Below are positions 1-5,765 of a stretch of DNA of 5,765 nucleotides, one piece after another. The DNA is from a candidate division Zixibacteria bacterium RBG_16_43_9. GTDB lineage: Bacteria > Zixibacteria > MSB-5A5 > RBG-16-43-9. The first letter of the stretch is position 1. Each line of letters opens with the position of its first letter. The notes beneath the pieces are model-generated. The model ran no database searches, was not told the origin of the DNA, and saw only the letters and a list, made by a program, of their open reading frames with translations. The translations under genes were made by a program, and so were the position numbers. Where the stretch lies: NCBI GenBank assembly GCA_001775355.1, contig MEWM01000010.1:1176-6940 (forward strand), given 5' to 3'.

Positions 1-7
1 TAAAGCT

Positions 8-31
8 AAAGTCTCAAGACCTTGAGGCTTT
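8..31. terminator. Inverted repeat after coaD, possible transcription terminator
   Basis: AAAGTCTCAAG (8-18) and CTTGAGGCTTT (21-31) are inverted copies around a centre of two bases, with one non-Watson-Crick position (12 against 27). In plus-strand RNA that position is a U-G wobble; in minus-strand RNA, the direction of the genes here, it is an A-C mismatch. A realistic hairpin would have about ten pairs and a four-base loop. The minus-strand downstream side continues AGCTTTA, with no strong U-run before the window ends, so intrinsic termination of the operon is plausible but not certain. Confidence 0.4.
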
Positions 32-47
32 ATACTCCAGATTCCGG

Positions 48-533
48 CTATCTTTTTACTCCAAATTTCTTTTTTAATTTTGTAGCCACAATCTCCGGCA
101 CGAAACGGCTTATTTCCCCTTTATTCCGGGCTATCTCTTTGATTAAAGTGGAGCTTAAATAAGTGTACTTCTCGCTGGGCATCAGAAAAACTGTTTCGAT
201 TCCAGGGGCTAATTTTCGGTTCATCAGCGCCATCTGGAACTCGTATTCAAAATCTGATACTGCCCTCAAACCCCGGATTATCGCCACTGCCTTGGTTTTG
301 GAGACGAAATCAGCCAAAAGTCCGGAAAAGAGCTTCGCTTTGACCCCCTTTAGACCCCGGATGCTTTCTTGCACCATTTTCAGCCTGTCGCTGGCTGAAA
401 AAAGTGTAGCCTTGTTAGGTCTGGAGGAAACCGCTACGAGTATCTCGTCGAATAAATCCGCTGCTCTCTGAATTAGATCCAGGTGCCCATTGGTGATCGG
501 ATCAAAAGTTCCAGCATAGATAGCCTTTCTCAT
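48..533 (-). CDS. coaD: Phosphopantetheine adenylyltransferase CoaD
   Basis: CoaD transfers AMP from ATP to 4'-phosphopantetheine, giving dephospho-CoA and pyrophosphate, the fourth of the five steps of coenzyme A synthesis from pantothenate, in the cytoplasm. The 161-residue length is standard. Visible motifs are GTFDPITNGHLD (8-19), containing the T/HxGH nucleotidyltransferase signature with His17, K41 in the SSRPNK loop, IRGLRAVSDFEYE (86-98) with R87 and R90, and YLSSTLIKEIA (125-135), the equivalent of the ISSS/T-x-x-[KR]-E motif. All residues needed for catalysis in characterised CoaD proteins appear present. The ATG at 533 is well supported: AAGGAG at 539-544 lies 5 nt upstream and no alternative start fits the conserved N-terminus. 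It is the last gene visible in the series. The stop is TAG, followed by an inverted repeat about 17 nt further on. Confidence 0.97.
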   Translation of the reverse strand: MRKAIYAGTFDPITNGHLDLIQRAADLFDEILVAVSSRPNKATLFSASDRLKMVQESIRGLKGVKAKLFSGLLADFVSKTKAVAIIRGLRAVSDFEYEFQMALMNRKLAPGIETVFLMPSEKYTYLSSTLIKEIARNKGEISRFVPEIVATKLKKKFGVKR

Positions 534-538
534 AAAAA

Positions 539-544
539 CTCCTT
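539..544 (-). promoter_or_regulatory. Ribosome binding site of coaD
   Basis: On the minus strand this reads AAGGAG, followed by TTTTT and the ATG of coaD at 533. The site lies wholly in the 14-nt gap after rsmD. Its strength contrasts with the weak sites before the cyclase-like gene and comEA. Confidence 0.8.
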
Positions 545-547
545 CTC

Positions 548-1090
548 TCAGGAAATTTTCCTAAAAAAGGATACCAGAGTATCCCCGTATTTTCTTTCCT
601 GTAATAATATGAAATTTCCCAATTTTTCTATTTTTTCCTTTTTGTGATGCTCGATGACTAAAACCCCCTCTGCATTCAGAAATTCTTTCTCTGACAAAAT
701 TTCCAGGACTTTCTGGCAGAGCCCTTTTCCATAAGGAGGATCAGCCAGGATAAGATCAAACCTTCCTTCAAATTTATCTTTAAGAAATCTGAGAACGTTT
801 TTTTTTATGAGCCTGCTTTTATCCTTAAATCCAAGCTTTTCCAGATTTTTCCGGATAAGGTCTAAACTGGTAAAAGAACTATCGACGAAAACCACCTCTT
901 TTGCACCTCTGGACAGAGCCTCAATCCCTAAAGCACCACTTCCTGCAAAAAGGTCTAAGATCTTTTTGTCTTCCACTGATGACAGGATATTAAAAATCGC
1001 CCCTTTGACTTTATCCGAAGTAGGCCTGATCTTCCTTTTTTTTAAGGAAAAAAGCCTGGCCCCTTTTTTCTCACCGGAGATGATCCTCAA
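548..1090 (-). CDS. rsmD: 16S rRNA (guanine(966)-N(2))-methyltransferase RsmD
   Basis: RsmD uses S-adenosylmethionine to make N2-methylguanosine at position 966 of 16S rRNA during assembly of the small ribosomal subunit, in the cytoplasm. The protein is 180 residues, normal for the family. It opens with MRIISGEKKGARL, the usual RsmD N-terminus, followed by RPTSDKVKGAIFNIL (22-36). The SAM-binding motif I is DLFAGSGALGIEALSRGA (46-63), the acidic end of motif II is FVDSS (68-72), and the catalytic motif DPPY is at 117-120. KYGDTLVSFF (167-176) is the typical C-terminal strand. The start is TTG at 1090: a TGA stop lies four codons upstream in frame, GAGGAG sits 5 nt before the TTG, and the next Met would remove conserved sequence. 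It follows comEA by 16 nt and precedes coaD by 14 nt, and rsmD-coaD adjacency is common in bacteria. Confidence 0.95.
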   Translation of the reverse strand: MRIISGEKKGARLFSLKKRKIRPTSDKVKGAIFNILSSVEDKKILDLFAGSGALGIEALSRGAKEVVFVDSSFTSLDLIRKNLEKLGFKDKSRLIKKNVLRFLKDKFEGRFDLILADPPYGKGLCQKVLEILSEKEFLNAEGVLVIEHHKKEKIEKLGNFILLQERKYGDTLVSFFRKIS

Positions 1091-1095
1091 GTCTT

Positions 1096-1101
1096 CTCCT
1101 C
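1096..1101 (-). promoter_or_regulatory. Ribosome binding site that selects the TTG start of rsmD
   Basis: On the minus strand this reads GAGGAG, a strong match to the anti-Shine-Dalgarno sequence, with a 5-nt spacer (AAGAC) before the TTG at 1090. It lies in the gap after the comEA stop codon. An ATG at 1110 just upstream is out of frame and closes after seven codons, so it does not compete as the gene start. Confidence 0.8.
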
Positions 1102-1106
1102 AGAAA

Positions 1107-1532
1107 TCATTCTATGCTTATCAAATCCCTTAACTTCTCGAAGGTTTTTTGCCCAATCCCCCTTACATTTTTAAGCTCATCAGTGGAAAGGAATCTGCCC
1201 TTACTTCCCCGGTAAGACAAAATCCTTTTACCCAATTCCTTACCTATCCCTGGTAAGGATTCAAGCTCCTCCAAAGTAGCAGTATTAAGATTTATTTTCT
1301 TACCTGATTTATTCGAGTCCAGGTTTTCCGGGGGAACTGAACTCTTTGGCGGCTCGAAAACTTTCTTCTCTATATGACGGTTTTCCTTGAGCAATAGCTC
1401 CGGGGCAAAATCCGGATGATATTTTTTGTAAAGGGTAACCCCGCTGCCAATTAAAAGGATTATTATAAGAAAGATTACGGCTTTTGATTCCTGCGGTGTG
1501 AAGCTGAAAAAATCCATTCCCTTTTCAGTCAT
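1107..1532 (-). CDS. comEA: ComEA-type membrane-anchored helix-hairpin-helix DNA-binding protein
   Basis: ComEA binds incoming double-stranded DNA outside the inner membrane during natural transformation. This 141-residue protein has one hydrophobic helix at residues 18-34, a Pro/Lys/Glu-rich linker at 40-77, and a C-terminal double HhH domain at 79-138. That domain begins KINLNTATLEELESLPGIG (first hairpin LPGIG, 93-97), continues with RILSYRGSKGRF, and has a second hairpin VRGIG (123-127). This order and length fit the family well. The ATG at 1532 overlaps the end of the cyclase gene (ATGACTGA), which suggests translational coupling. There is no clear Shine-Dalgarno before it. A second ATG at codon 6 (1517) has AAGGG directly in front, too close to be convincing. 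No ComEC, ComF or type IV pilus gene is in view, so competence is not shown; HhH proteins of this class also occur in species not known to be transformable, and the symbol is by family only. Confidence 0.87.
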   Translation of the reverse strand: MTEKGMDFFSFTPQESKAVIFLIIILLIGSGVTLYKKYHPDFAPELLLKENRHIEKKVFEPPKSSVPPENLDSNKSGKKINLNTATLEELESLPGIGKELGKRILSYRGSKGRFLSTDELKNVRGIGQKTFEKLRDLISIE

Positions 1533-2433
1533 ATAAAACTTTTAGCAGAACCTTTCCCACCTTTTCCAGGCTTTCCGGACTGCACTTGTCCGGAGTATCC
1601 CCTAAGGTATGCCAGTAGGGATAATCGAAGTCGATAATATCAATACAGGGAATGCCGGCTTTAATCAGAGAAATATGATCATCTATCAAGAAGTTCTTTA
1701 CTTCTGGTTTGAAATTCGAAATCGAGAGCTTCTCAGCTTTTGACCAGACTAAGTCAACCACTTCTTTAGCATAGTGGTTGGAATAGCCTTCCTTGTAAAT
1801 CTGCAAATCTTTATCCCCCACCATGTCCAGTAAAATCCCGAAAGAAGCTTTATACCCTCCTAAATTCCGCGAGAAATAACTCGAGCCCAGGCACCATCTT
1901 TCCGGGCGGTCGTCTGAGCCCAGATCCTCAGCATCAAAAAAGACCAGGTCAACTCCATATCTGGGCTTTTTCTTAGACAGTATAGGGGCTAATTCCATAA
2001 GAACCGCAACTCCGGAAGCTCCGTCATTTGCTCCTAAGATCGGGGTTGAGTGGTTTTCCGGGTTTGAATCTCTATCTGCCCAGGGCCTGGTATCCCAGTG
2101 GGCACACAAAAGAACTCTTTCTTTTTTTTCAGGATAGAAAGATACAATTATGTTGCTCAATTCTAACCTTAAGTTCCCGGTTGTATCTTCCCACACAAAG
2201 TCCTGCAATTTAACTAAATTACTATATGTGGAGAAGAAGTCAAGCAGATATTTTTTTAAAGCCCGATGTCCGGGTGAACCGGGATTTCTGGGCCCAAACT
2301 GACATTCCTCTTTAAGATATTGATAAGCTCTTTCCCCCTTGAATTCCGATGAATGGTCAGAGCTGCAGCTCGCTCCGATGAAAAAAAAGAAAAATAAAGA
2401 AACCAGGCTCAATTTAGATTTTTTAATGTACAC
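1525..2433 (-). CDS. M28-fold glutaminyl-peptide cyclotransferase-like zinc lipoprotein
   Basis: Predicted zinc enzyme of the M28 fold, 302 residues. Motifs resemble bacterial glutaminyl cyclases, which convert N-terminal Gln of exported proteins to pyroglutamate: AHWDTRPWADRD (111-122), GANDGASG (134-141, Zn ligand D137), FFDAEDLG (165-172, catalytic E169, Zn ligand D170), WCLGSSYF (180-187), LLDMVGD (D203), DDH (251-253) and YWHTLGDT (273-280, Zn ligand H275). The DAED and WCLGS motifs and the AGIPCIDIIDFD segment before WHT favour the cyclase branch over aminopeptidases, but D203 and H112 leave an aminopeptidase possible. The N-terminus is a signal peptide: K4, K5 and K7, a hydrophobic core with five Phe, then IGASC with Cys23 as probable lipidation site (Gly at -3 is atypical). 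Ser at +2 does not argue for inner-membrane retention. The start is GTG at 2433; an in-frame TGA lies four codons upstream, so no earlier start exists. GGAAAG abuts the GTG, which is unusually close. The end overlaps comEA by 8 nt. Confidence 0.85.
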   Translation of the reverse strand: MYIKKSKLSLVSLFFFFFIGASCSSDHSSEFKGERAYQYLKEECQFGPRNPGSPGHRALKKYLLDFFSTYSNLVKLQDFVWEDTTGNLRLELSNIIVSFYPEKKERVLLCAHWDTRPWADRDSNPENHSTPILGANDGASGVAVLMELAPILSKKKPRYGVDLVFFDAEDLGSDDRPERWCLGSSYFSRNLGGYKASFGILLDMVGDKDLQIYKEGYSNHYAKEVVDLVWSKAEKLSISNFKPEVKNFLIDDHISLIKAGIPCIDIIDFDYPYWHTLGDTPDKCSPESLEKVGKVLLKVLYD

Positions 2434-2442
2434 CTTTCCACT

Positions 2443-2495
2443 TCAGGTTAGAGTTAACCATTTTCAACTGATTTTAGACTCAGAAGGTAACCTGA
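2443..2495 (-). repeat. 8-bp inverted repeat spanning the sprA stop codon and the leader of the cyclase-like gene
   Basis: TCAGGTTA (2443-2450) and TAACCTGA (2488-2495) are perfect reverse complements separated by 37 bases that include the sprA stop codon. A second, local hairpin (GGTTA-gagt-TAACC, 2446-2459) shares its bases with the left arm, so the two pairings exclude each other. There is no U-run, so this is not an obvious terminator. Any role in mRNA processing or in controlling translation of the downstream GTG start is speculation. Confidence 0.3.
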
Positions 2496-5400
2496 GCCCA
2501 GATGCTCAACTCCCTGGTATGATTCTTCTCCCCGCTTATTTTATTGGTTGTATCCAGCCAGCGCCCGGACAGCCCGCCTGTAACCTGGGAAGAAAAGCTG
2601 TACCCTGCGCTGGGCGTTAAGGAGAATTCCTTAGTATCCGCGGATATGTTAAACCCCTGTTGTCCTACTGAGATTTTGGTCTGGTTATGCTTTATGGAAA
2701 TGCCCAACCCCAGGTTTAAATTGCTCTGGAATTTTATCTTCTTGAGAAAAGGAAGCTTCATCCCTTTTGGTGCGCTGAAGGAATAGGCAGCATTGACTCC
2801 ATAAGCATCTGAAGTGCCGATGGTCTTGCCTCCTCCCCCGGACACCCCGGATAAAGCCTGACTCTCTGCCACTAACCTATCCCAGGACCAATTAGTCTGG
2901 ATTCTGTTATTGAAAGTTACCTTCAATGATAAAGGAGTAAGACTCTTGGTGATATCCCTTTTGTTCAGCTTGCCGGTCAGACCGTCTTCTGCTGTATCAA
3001 CTTTCCTTCTGTAATTAAAAGAGTAATCCACACTGGAGGCAAACCTCTTAAGAATTTTTATCTTCTCTAAGTTGCTCCAGGTTAAAACCATATCTGGGAA
3101 AGTCGTGCTCACATTTCTCACCGGGGTTCCAGAACTGGAGACAATATTATCTACTTTAGAGTACCTTAAACTCGAGATATTTATATTTGAGGAAACCCTT
3201 AAGGCACTTCCCAGATCCAGGTTTTTCTGGGTACTCAGTCCGTCAGATCTTGCAGTCTGGGGGTCAGTGGAAAATGGAACATCGGCTTTGTCCGTGAATC
3301 CAAATTGATAGGAAAGGGAGGGCCTTTCTAAAAGCCCGCTTTTGGTGGAGGTCTTGGTTATCCGATAGTTTATGCTCAACGCAGCCAGGTTCTGGCCTAA
3401 ATTTCCTACAAAGCTCCTTACCCAATTTAACGGACTTAAGCCTTTTTTAGCCTCTGCCTTGGGCTTTAGGATTCCAAATATCTTCTGCCAGTAGAAGGTA
3501 AAGTTGGCTGATTTACCGGATTGATTCCCCACTGACTTGGTTCCGTGCAACTGCACCGGGTCGCCATTCTCTTTGTAGGAGGAGTTGAAACTGAAGTTCT
3601 GGTCTAAAATTCCTATCCACTTTGGACGGTAAGTAGCTGAGAAGGACTGTGATCTGCTTACCTCAATCCCCAGTTTAGCCTGTTTAGGTAAGAATGAGAA
3701 TTTAAGGTTCTTATCATCTCTGATATCCCTTGAAGTTTCGAAAGTGTAACCCAGTGACACTGTTTTCAAGGGAGCCATAGAAGCACTGATTGTGCCGTTG
3801 AAACCACGGGCATATTGTGAGGTGATGTTCCCCGCACTGCTCTGGCTAAAAGACTTGGTACTTCTGACTGAAGAAGAGAACACCAGGTTGGTGGGCAGGG
3901 GGCTAATAGTCTCAGAGGAGAGCTTTTTTAGGAGGAAAACCGATTTCAACCCCTTGAAAGGTGAGAAAGTAAGTTTTTTTCTGGGGGTCATATCATACTG
4001 TAGTCCGAATCCATACCCCTGACTATTGGAGACTGGAGTCACAGAACTCCTGAAATCCGTGCGCGTATAATAAATAGACTGATTCAATTTAAGCCTTTTT
4101 AGAGTAAGCTTTAAAAGCCAGTTGTTTGTCTCCCGGTTAAAGCTGGGGAAAAAACTGAAACTCTTGGATGTGGATTCGGTCCTATCCAGGCTCCTTAGTC
4201 CCGCGGGCAGGATGATATCCGAGCCTGGCTTTAGCCTTGGCAGGTCAAGCGATTTTGTCAGGTTAAAGGAAAAAGGAAGGTTCAAGCCCCAGGAAGGAGG
4301 CAGGAATTTTTCAAGCGAAGTAGTTAAACTTATCCCTAAGCCGCTGGAGACAACCCCTAACCCTTTGTTCTCGGTCAGACTTCTGAACTCAGCATCTCTA
4401 CGGGAAAATGTAATTCCCAGGCTGAAAAGATCAGCGAACTTGGTGGAGATGCTTCCGGAGTAATACCAGCCCGGCACCTTGCGCACATCTGTAACCCGGA
4501 GTTCGTCTACCCAGATTTCTCCCGACATCTCAGTTGAGTCCCTTTTTAAGGTATCGGTATATACTCCCATGTTAAACCACGCAATCTGATTTAGTCTTGG
4601 GTCTCCTTTCACCCGGTAATTCCCTGCTGTTGTATCACGAGCTGCTGTGGAATCCTTAGAAGCACTCATCAGCATGTAGTTTTTCAGAGCAGTTATCTGG
4701 CTAAAATCCATATTGACTTCATTTCTTGAATCCCATCCAGGATAAAGGTCACAGTGATATTCGTAGAAATTCAGAGAATCTGTGCCCATCCTGTAGAAAA
4801 ATTTAGCATTGGAGGTATTCTCCGGTTGCCAGTTCACGAACATCTTCAGCCCCTGATAATTAGTATAATCCTCAGCTTTGTGTATTCGATATGCGGAGCC
4901 ATAATGACCGGGCTTAAGCTCCTGGTACTTAAATGCCAGGGACTGCTCTTTTTCCCGCACTTTAGTACTTCTATCCAGAATCCCCGCGATTCCTGGAGGG
5001 GGATTGTAGTTATTATTATCAAAGGTGTTGATCACGAAGACCTCAAATGATTCGCGGGTCGAATCGACCGGGGCAAAAGTCGAATCGTTTATCGATTTAA
5101 CACCAAGGCTTCGCCACCGATTACTTACCAGCTGGATAGAGGCGATCTGCACTGAAACCGTCTTGCCAGTGGTATCAGAGGAGGAAAGCCAGATCCTGGC
5201 AAATTTTATGCTGGAGAAATCAGGAGCTCCCACGCTGATTCGGTTCTGTGTATTTTCCAGAGAAATGCGGTAAAGCCGCCAACCGTTATAATAGGTACCG
5301 GGCACCCAGAGGGAGGCATCTTTTAAATTTATCGGGAACTCAAAATAATTATTAGGCTTGTCTAACTCATCATTTCCATTGATATCCTCAGTATCAGGCC

Positions 5401-5765
5401 TTCTGCCTCTGTCCGGATCATTGGCATTCCTCTCAGTACCATTGATGTGGCTATAATTGTTTTTATCCTTCTCTGGGTCATAATCCCAGTTATCTCCGCT
5501 CAAATCAATTCCTGCAGAATCCTCAGAAACCCCATCCAAGCCGGTATCTTCATCATCTTCTAAGATTCCGTTCCCTCTTTGGCCAAAGGTCGGCCTGTCC
5601 TCCGTTTGCTTAAATCCATCACCGTTTATGTCTTCGCTTATCTCTCCTAAGTCAATGTTTAAAACGATACCTAAGGTAGTACTTGTGTCTCCCTTAACCC
5701 AGACTTCCAGGAACTTGGTCCTGGTCTGGTCCCAGCTGCTCGGAGCGAATGCTCTCATAATCCCG
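2480..5765 (-). CDS. sprA: SprA/Sov-type outer-membrane translocon of the type 9 secretion system, C-terminal part (partial)
   Basis: SprA (Sov in Porphyromonas) is the very large outer-membrane beta-barrel through which type 9 secretion cargo leaves the cell; family members are about 2,400-2,500 residues. About 1,094 codons are visible. The frame stays open through the right edge, and the Met at 5758 sits in a SprA-like GIMRAF context, so it is internal and not the start. Numbering from that Met: residues 36-135 form an Asp/Asn-rich segment with DINGDG and DINGND motifs and a GNGILEDDEDTGLDG stretch, as in SprA. Residues 414-421 (EIWVDELR) and 430-450 match the conserved entry to the C-terminal barrel. 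Residues 483-515 (EKFLPPSWGLNLPFSF, then a PRLKPGSDI stretch) are a SprA hallmark. Residues 530-1092 are alternating amphipathic strands rich in Ser/Thr/Lys, ending in Phe as outer-membrane barrels usually do. There is one Cys (residue 336). Family is recognised from motifs; secretion activity is inferred. The TGA stop lies 46 nt before the next gene, so co-transcription is likely. Confidence 0.88.
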   Translation of the reverse strand, partial: GIMRAFAPSSWDQTRTKFLEVWVKGDTSTTLGIVLNIDLGEISEDINGDGFKQTEDRPTFGQRGNGILEDDEDTGLDGVSEDSAGIDLSGDNWDYDPEKDKNNYSHINGTERNANDPDRGRRPDTEDINGNDELDKPNNYFEFPINLKDASLWVPGTYYNGWRLYRISLENTQNRISVGAPDFSSIKFARIWLSSSDTTGKTVSVQIASIQLVSNRWRSLGVKSINDSTFAPVDSTRESFEVFVINTFDNNNYNPPPGIAGILDRSTKVREKEQSLAFKYQELKPGHYGSAYRIHKAEDYTNYQGLKMFVNWQPENTSNAKFFYRMGTDSLNFYEYHCDLYPGWDSRNEVNMDFSQITALKNYMLMSASKDSTAARDTTAGNYRVKGDPRLNQIAWFNMGVYTDTLKRDSTEMSGEIWVDELRVTDVRKVPGWYYSGSISTKFADLFSLGITFSRRDAEFRSLTENKGLGVVSSGLGISLTTSLEKFLPPSWGLNLPFSFNLTKSLDLPRLKPGSDIILPAGLRSLDRTESTSKSFSFFPSFNRETNNWLLKLTLKRLKLNQSIYYTRTDFRSSVTPVSNSQGYGFGLQYDMTPRKKLTFSPFKGLKSVFLLKKLSSETISPLPTNLVFSSSVRSTKSFSQSSAGNITSQYARGFNGTISASMAPLKTVSLGYTFETSRDIRDDKNLKFSFLPKQAKLGIEVSRSQSFSATYRPKWIGILDQNFSFNSSYKENGDPVQLHGTKSVGNQSGKSANFTFYWQKIFGILKPKAEAKKGLSPLNWVRSFVGNLGQNLAALSINYRITKTSTKSGLLERPSLSYQFGFTDKADVPFSTDPQTARSDGLSTQKNLDLGSALRVSSNINISSLRYSKVDNIVSSSGTPVRNVSTTFPDMVLTWSNLEKIKILKRFASSVDYSFNYRRKVDTAEDGLTGKLNKRDITKSLTPLSLKVTFNNRIQTNWSWDRLVAESQALSGVSGGGGKTIGTSDAYGVNAAYSFSAPKGMKLPFLKKIKFQSNLNLGLGISIKHNQTKISVGQQGFNISADTKEFSLTPSAGYSFSSQVTGGLSGRWLDTTNKISGEKNHTRELSIWAQVTF

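Noticed and set aside
163..471. Plus-strand open frame opposite coaD
   Set aside because: It lies wholly antisense to a strongly conserved gene, has no recognisable motif and no ribosome binding site that I can see; a shadow frame.
1032..1049. A8 slippery-looking tract with a TTCCTT/AAGGAA inverted repeat in rsmD, suggesting programmed frameshifting
   Set aside because: The tract encodes Lys codons in a normal-length, complete RsmD; the tract itself is part of the hairpin, and a shifted product would lose the catalytic domain.
807..1133. Plus-strand open frame opposite rsmD
   Set aside because: Antisense to the conserved RsmD frame, low-complexity Ser/Leu/Lys composition, no family resemblance.
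5058..5087. Two copies of GTCGAATCG 21 bp apart, considered as an operator or repeat
   Set aside because: Both encode Asp-Ser-Thr in the same sprA frame (DSTFAP and DSTRES), so repeated codon choice explains them.
2339..5273. Several plus-strand open frames of 76-113 codons opposite sprA
   Set aside because: All are antisense to a continuous barrel-coding frame, show no motif, and are expected by chance in a long coding sequence.
5354..5653. Dockerin domain within the sprA frame
   Set aside because: The DINGxD motifs resemble dockerin loops, but the paired-helix arrangement is absent and SprA homologues have an acidic region in this place.
5756..5758. ATG taken as the start of the large sprA reading frame
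   Set aside because: The frame stays open to the window edge, the surrounding GIMRAF residues match an internal SprA motif, and about half of the expected protein length is missing upstream.

Overview
All genes in this window lie on the minus strand and are tightly packed, so they read from right to left as one probable transcription unit: the C-terminal part of a SprA/Sov-type outer-membrane protein, an M28-fold glutaminyl-cyclase-like lipoprotein, a ComEA-type helix-hairpin-helix protein, RsmD and CoaD. Gaps between genes are 46 nt, an 8-nt overlap, 16 nt and 14 nt. No stretch over 50 bases lacks a gene, except for the 47-nt tail beyond coaD, which carries a hairpin and runs to the window edge.

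Organism: SprA/Sov homologues (the outer-membrane channel of the type 9 secretion system) are typical of Bacteroidota and also occur in other FCB-superphylum lineages. The protein here keeps SprA landmarks but is divergent. The gene order and the mixed ATG/GTG/TTG starts with recognisable Shine-Dalgarno sites make a non-Bacteroidota FCB lineage (a Zixibacteria-, Gemmatimonadota- or candidate-phylum-like bacterium) a reasonable guess. This is inference; no taxonomic marker in the window settles it.

Layout: 5765-2480 is sprA, open at the right edge (its N-terminal half lies outside). 2433-1525 is a lipoprotein of the M28/glutaminyl-peptide cyclotransferase family, with a GTG start. 1532-1107 is comEA, with one membrane helix and two HhH hairpins. 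1090-548 is rsmD, with a TTG start chosen by a strong GAGGAG site. 533-48 is coaD. A near-perfect inverted repeat at 8-31 follows coaD and may end the operon.

How the genes fit together: the first two act at the cell envelope. SprA would export folded cargo across the outer membrane, and a cyclase of this type would cap N-terminal Gln of exported proteins after signal-peptide cleavage. ComEA would bind DNA on the outer face of the inner membrane. RsmD and CoaD are housekeeping enzymes, often adjacent in bacteria. The window is mostly ordinary core-genome content. The parts worth a second look are the sprA-cyclase pairing, the Asp-rich segment of SprA and the start-site signals. I saw no mobile element, CRISPR array, tRNA or rRNA.
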